This document shows, piece by piece, positions 29,801 through 35,800 of a stretch of DNA of 64,000 nt (positions are counted from its first letter, which is position 1; every line of letters begins with the position of its first letter). The stretch comes from Antedon mediterranea (lineage: Eukaryota; Echinodermata; Crinoidea; Comatulida; Antedonidae): contig NC_092679.1 of assembly GCF_964355755.1 (NCBI RefSeq), forward strand, positions 17,722,932 through 17,786,931. Reading direction: 5' to 3'. A program made the position numbers and the translations under genes. The notes beneath the pieces were generated by a model, which did no database searches, was not told the origin of the DNA, and saw nothing but the letters and a program-made list of their open reading frames with translations.

Positions 29801-32800
29801 GGCTGGTCCTAGAACCTGATACACAAATTTGAAGCTACCTATTAAGAAACATATACAACAGTACTATTTTAGTAAAATTCTATAACTTTTAAATTATTTT
29901 AACATTACTTTGTTTTATCCTAGGAGGACGATTATGATCCGCGTGGAAGAAGAAGAACATGGGATGATGAACACGTACTTAAGAGACAGTTCTCAGCACT
30001 TGTTCCTGCATTTGATCCTAGACCTGGAAGAACTAATGTCAATGCTACAACTGATCTGGAGATACCACCACCTGGTATATATTATATTCAATCTATTTAG
30101 TAAAGTAAAGGACTTACCTGAAAAAATTGCACCCCTTAAATGAAATGGAATCATCTTGATATACTAAACCTTCTGTATACGTATTTTTTTATTGTAAACT
30201 AATTTTTTTTTATTTAACCTTATTTATAGAGAGTGGCCCTAAACATCTTATGCTGACAATCAAGGGGCCCTCATGTATACAGATGTGATAAATATATCTA
30301 CATCTGAAAATCTTAGAGATATTTATTTTTCTTTTGTGTCACAGGCTCGCCAGAAACATCTTTTGTAGCAGAGGCAGAATCGGCACCAGCACCCAGACTG
30401 GCACTCTACCTACGTGGACCAGGCTTACCAGGGGTAAGTTCCTTACAACAAGCATCTTTTTTTTTTTTTAACTCTATATAATGCAGAATTTCAATTTTAT
30501 TTTTAATTACACTTGAAGGTTGTTCTGAAACTTGTTGACTATTTACAGGTAACTGAAGTTGAGACGTTTTGTGGTGATCCAAATGCCCCAGTGTTTAGAT
30601 ATGTTCAAAACCTTTATCACTCGACTGGATCAGGCGTCAAACTGGACAAGCTTCGCAGAATTTGGGAACCAACTTATGTGTAAGTTTACAAACCTTTCAA
30701 ATCTACTATAAATGTTTAATACCTTTATCAATTAAAGAGCCGTAAAATAATATATAATTCTTGTTTCCTTCATCTAGTGTGGTGTACCGTGAACTGAAAC
30801 ATGAAGATGGCCAACCAGGAGACTTAGAAAACACTGGTGTAAGTAAACATTGCATACTTGATTGATTTGTCTATAGCGCCCTCTATATTTTTATTATAAT
30901 TATATTTTCACCCACAAGTAGTTTTTTGACAAGAATTCATATTTAAGGCATAAAACAAAAAATCAGCTAAAAAATTAAATTAATTAATATCGGACGACCT
31001 ATTTTCAATTGATGCTGTGTTTAGGCAACTTACAATTTTTGTTCTAGGCCTAATGTAATTTAGCCTTAAATGACTCCTCTTGTTCCTGTCAGTTTTATAT
31101 GAGACTCATAAGAAGACATAATAATTGTGTATATTTACTTTACAGGGACGTTGGTCTACATCCTTTGTTGAACAGCAAGTTGGCTCAGATCAGCTACCCA
31201 AGTCTGAACTGATTGCCTACCTGCAGCAAAATGCTGATATCCAGTTTTTAAGAAGATGGAAGCTGATTGGTTCGTCAAAGGGTATACGGAAAAGCCGAAA
31301 TTGCTCTCAGCTAGTTGCTGCATATAAGGTAAGTCTTTTAGGCTCTGTCTACACTATCAAACTTTATGTGACAAAAAAATGTGCTGTGCCCATATATAGA
31401 CATGATGATGTCATATCACTACCATATTTGGGCATATTGCTACCATATTTGGGCACATCACACTTTTTTGTCAAACTAGTTTGATAGTGTAGACAGAGCT
31501 CTAGATTAATATTTTTCGATTAATTAGTTATTTAGCGGCTATATCCTAAAGTATATAAATGGGTTTTTTTAATACGAGTAAATGTACTTGGCTAACTAAC
31601 TACAATACTAATATTCTGTTACAGGAATTCTGTAGGTTAGGCTTTAAGCCTGTTACTAGCCGAACACGTCATAGAAGTGGACGTGTCTTAAATGAAACTG
31701 ACTGTGAGGTCATACATAAAAATGAGGTGTCAGCCTGCACAGTTGATGAGGTGTTACACCTCCTACGGATACTGTTTGCTCTTGCCACTGATGTATCAGA
31801 AGCTGGTAAAATTGAAGGTAAATTAGTAAAAATGTAATATTTCAATGGGTATGAATCCCTGCAAATAATAATATTGATTGTTATATAGCGCTTATTGCAC
31901 AATGCTTCTAAGTGCTTCACATTATTACCCCAGTAATATTGTTGTTTTTGTTGTTGATAAAACACGTATGGAAACATACTCCCATAATGCAGTTAGTAAT
32001 CAGCGCACAGTTATGCCTTTTTTTTATACACCTGGGTGGAGAGAGCTAAACATAAGTATAGTGTCTTGCCCAACGATACCACAATCAGTAATCCAACAAA
32101 CTACACCACATGCCCTTATGGTTCTCACCAGCTTATTAAAATTCAGGCAATCTTCTATTAATATATTTCACAAAATATGAATTTCTATAATCTAATAAGT
32201 GGGGTTATTATCAATGTAATATAATAATATAATCAACCCAGTATAAATATATATTTCAATCAATTCAATCAATCAATGTTGTTGCAAAGGTTTATACTTG
32301 ACTATAAACACACAATAGAAACGTTATACCCGGAGCCACCCTTTAAGCTCATGTTATGATGTATGATACCCAAATAGAACTAACTGATTTATGTTTTCAT
32401 TTACTGTTTTCTATGTGTAGGAGCTGATAATCATCAGTTCTCTGTTCCTATTGATGAATTTGTGAGCAAGAAAATTACTACAAAACTTGTACAACAAGTT
32501 CAGGTAACTAGAGTATTTATTTTTATATATTCTACCTTGTTATATTGTACCTTTTTATTATCAATATTTGTAATAAGTAAAAGGTAAAGGTGACTCCTAT
32601 ATTCATTCTGTTAGGAGCTCAATATACTAAGCCTCTGCACATATATTTGTGTACCAAATAATTGTGATTGATGAAGTGATTGTAAGTGATAAAGGAAAAG
32701 CTCTAAAAGCCAAAGTGAATAAAAGCATGTTGGTTTTTTGTAGGATCCCCTGGTGTTGTCCAGCTCTGCCTTACCAACCTGGTGTGAGAAGTTGACCAAT

Positions 32801-35800
32801 CGATGTCCAATGCTGTTTCCCTTTGAAACAAGACAGCTATATTTTACATGTACTGCATTTGGCGTATCAAGGTAAACATCAGAATTTGTATTACTTTGTT
32901 TTGTAAAAATCACCAAATGAGTACAGTAGCCTTAAAATAAAAAAATAATTTTCTTTTTTCATTATAGAGCAATTGCCTGGCTGCAGCAGAAGCGTGATGA
33001 GACTGTTGATCGTGTGCGACCTCTGTCATCACGTCGAGATGACCAACATGAATTCAGAGTAGGACGTTTAAAACATGAACGGGTCAAGGTGCCACGAGGC
33101 GCACAGTTGCTCGACTGGGCTCTGCAAGTGATGCGGTTGCACTCTGATAGGAAATCTATTTTAGAGGTAAATTAGAATATTATACAGATATTGCCTGGTT
33201 AGAGGTGTAATATAACATTTGATATCTTCAGATTTTTGTTATTGTATTGCTTGCTTGCTTTTGGCGAATCAATTTCAAATATAAGTATTGGAACAGTTGC
33301 AAATTTGAAAAATCTATCTACATATTATTATTTATTATCACTATCAGGTGGAGTTTCATGGAGAGGAGGGTACAGGTCTAGGCCCAACATTGGAGTTCTA
33401 CGCATTAGTATCAGCTGAACTGCAACGCAAGAGCCTTGGCATGTGGATGTGTGATGATGACCATCCTGATGACCAGGCTAGGGAGGTATTTTTTTTGCTT
33501 TTGTGTTGATTTTGAAACTCATTGGGGTACGTTGATACCTGAATTAAAAAATGTTAAACCTAGACTTAGTGTCCACCTAGCTACAAGAGTAGTGTGTTGT
33601 GGATTGTGGAGGAAATAATATTGACAATTAATTACACTCCATGTCCTTTTAGTTACAAATTATCCCATTCCTTTCCACGTAAAGGGCCACATAAAATTAT
33701 CTCTCAGTTTAATGTTAACATGACTATAATGTAATATACTATGCTAAACAAATAATGACATATTTTATTGTTTGTTTTAAGGTTGACATTGGAGATGGAA
33801 GAAAATCTCCTGGATACTACATCCAGAAAGCCTCCGGCCTTTTCCCAGCACCACTGATCCAGGATAATGAGGACACGGAACGCATTGTGCAACTCTTTCA
33901 CTTCTTGGGAGTATTCTTAGCAAAATGTATCCAGGATAAACGAAGAGTAGACCTCCCTCTATCTCGACCCTTCCTCAAGTTAATGTGCCTCGGAGAGGTC
34001 GGCAGCAATATTCAACTCGTCTGCAATAACCCTATCCGCGATTCAGATGCATATTCCGTTGATAACGTGTCGGAAGCGTCTTTAGAAGACCTAAACGAAC
34101 TCATTTCTGAGATCTCGTTAGAAGAACCCGAATCAAAATCCGAGCTAATATACGGCGACCCGCCGAAAGCGCGAACACCAGCTTGGTTTGCGGGACTTTT
34201 AACGTGGGAAGATTTTGAAGTGATCGATCCGCACCGTGCAAGATTTTTGCTGCAATTACGAGAACTTGTGAATAAGAAACGTAGAATTTTAACCGATAAG
34301 ACTTTGAGCGATGAAGAACGAAACAATGCAATACAGGACCTTTCTCTGGAATCAGATGATACATCAATACCACCTTATAAACTAGAAGATTTAGGGTGAG
34401 ATTTTTTTCCATTATTGCTATTCCATAACAATTGAAAAAACTGATTATAGTAATCCACATTTGTAATTTTACTCGGCAAATTGCTCCAGATTCTTGGTCA
34501 AGCTACGGACAACGAGTGGTCAGCAAATGTCTTTCACTTGTGGGTTGCGCTTGACCGTGTTTTTCCGTATGGAAAACAGTAGAGTAGTAGTACATTTAAT
34601 AAATGTCATATATCATTTAATAATAAAAAATGTTTTATATTTAATCTAAAAGGCTGACATTCCAATTTAACCCGTCATCGCGTGTGCATGGATACAGTAC
34701 CTATGACTTGAAACCCAACGGTGAAGAAGAAATGGTGACAATAGACAATGCAGAAGAGTTTATAGACTTGCTACTTGAGTTCTGTCTTCATACTGGTATA
34801 CGAAAACAGATGGAGGCATTTAGAGGTACTGTAACCACACTTGTTTTTAAATACATACCTGTATAAAACATATACAGATTTTGGTCTGTCCTGGAAAATC
34901 TATAAATGTATTTCTCTGTATTGTTATGACTGGGGAAGCTTTGTTAGTCGGATCCTGGCTACTGTTTATTGCCATTTTTTATGCAGAAAATGTCTATAAC
35001 CTATTCTTGTATTGGTAAAGGGTGAATATTAAAGAACAGTATTGATGCAAAGTTTTGAGCAGATATGCTGTAATCAAGTCAAGGAGTGTTTTGCCTCCCT
35101 GTATTATTCATACAATTCCCGACAACTCCCAGTCTACTCAGCTGTAAATGAAAATTCTCTAGGGAGGCTAAGGCGGTGTGGAAAGGAACTGGCCACCCTA
35201 CTACATAATGCTGAGGCTTATTAAAATGAGCTCCTAACAGCTCATTCCCCTATTATGTGTTCAGAAATGACCTTATGTCATTTAACATCCCTGTAAATCT
35301 CAATAATTCTGTAATAGGCTCAAACAGGACATGTTAATTTGATTGTGATTTTGTATTCCTTTGTGTTCCTTTTCAGACGGGTACAACAAGGTGTTCCCAA
35401 TGGATAAACTACATGTATTCAATCCCGGAGAGCTACAGACCATCATGTGTGGTGATCAAGCACCTACCTGGACAAGAGAAGATGTGCTGAATTATACAGA
35501 ACCAAAGCTTGGATACACCAGAGAAAGGTATGTTGACGACAGTGGCATAACGAAGATGCCTGATGCCCCTGATTTAGGAACTCTGAGTGGCCCTCCAACG
35601 CTGTAGAGCTCCCTGGTCTAGGGACCCTCCAACGCTGTAGACCTCCGCCATTTTTAACATATTTTAATATCTGTTTTCTTTCTCTTGCCCTGTTCTATGG
35701 GCCGTGTAAGCTTGGGCCACTGAGTTTAACGAGGGAGTGCTCATAGCCATTACACCACTGATTAATGACTAGAAACATGAGCAAATATATATGTGGAATG

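Noticed and set aside
35042-35224. 60-codon frame in HECTD1 intron 41
   Set aside because: Would interrupt the conserved MEAFR-DGYNKVF HECT junction; likely an old repeat.
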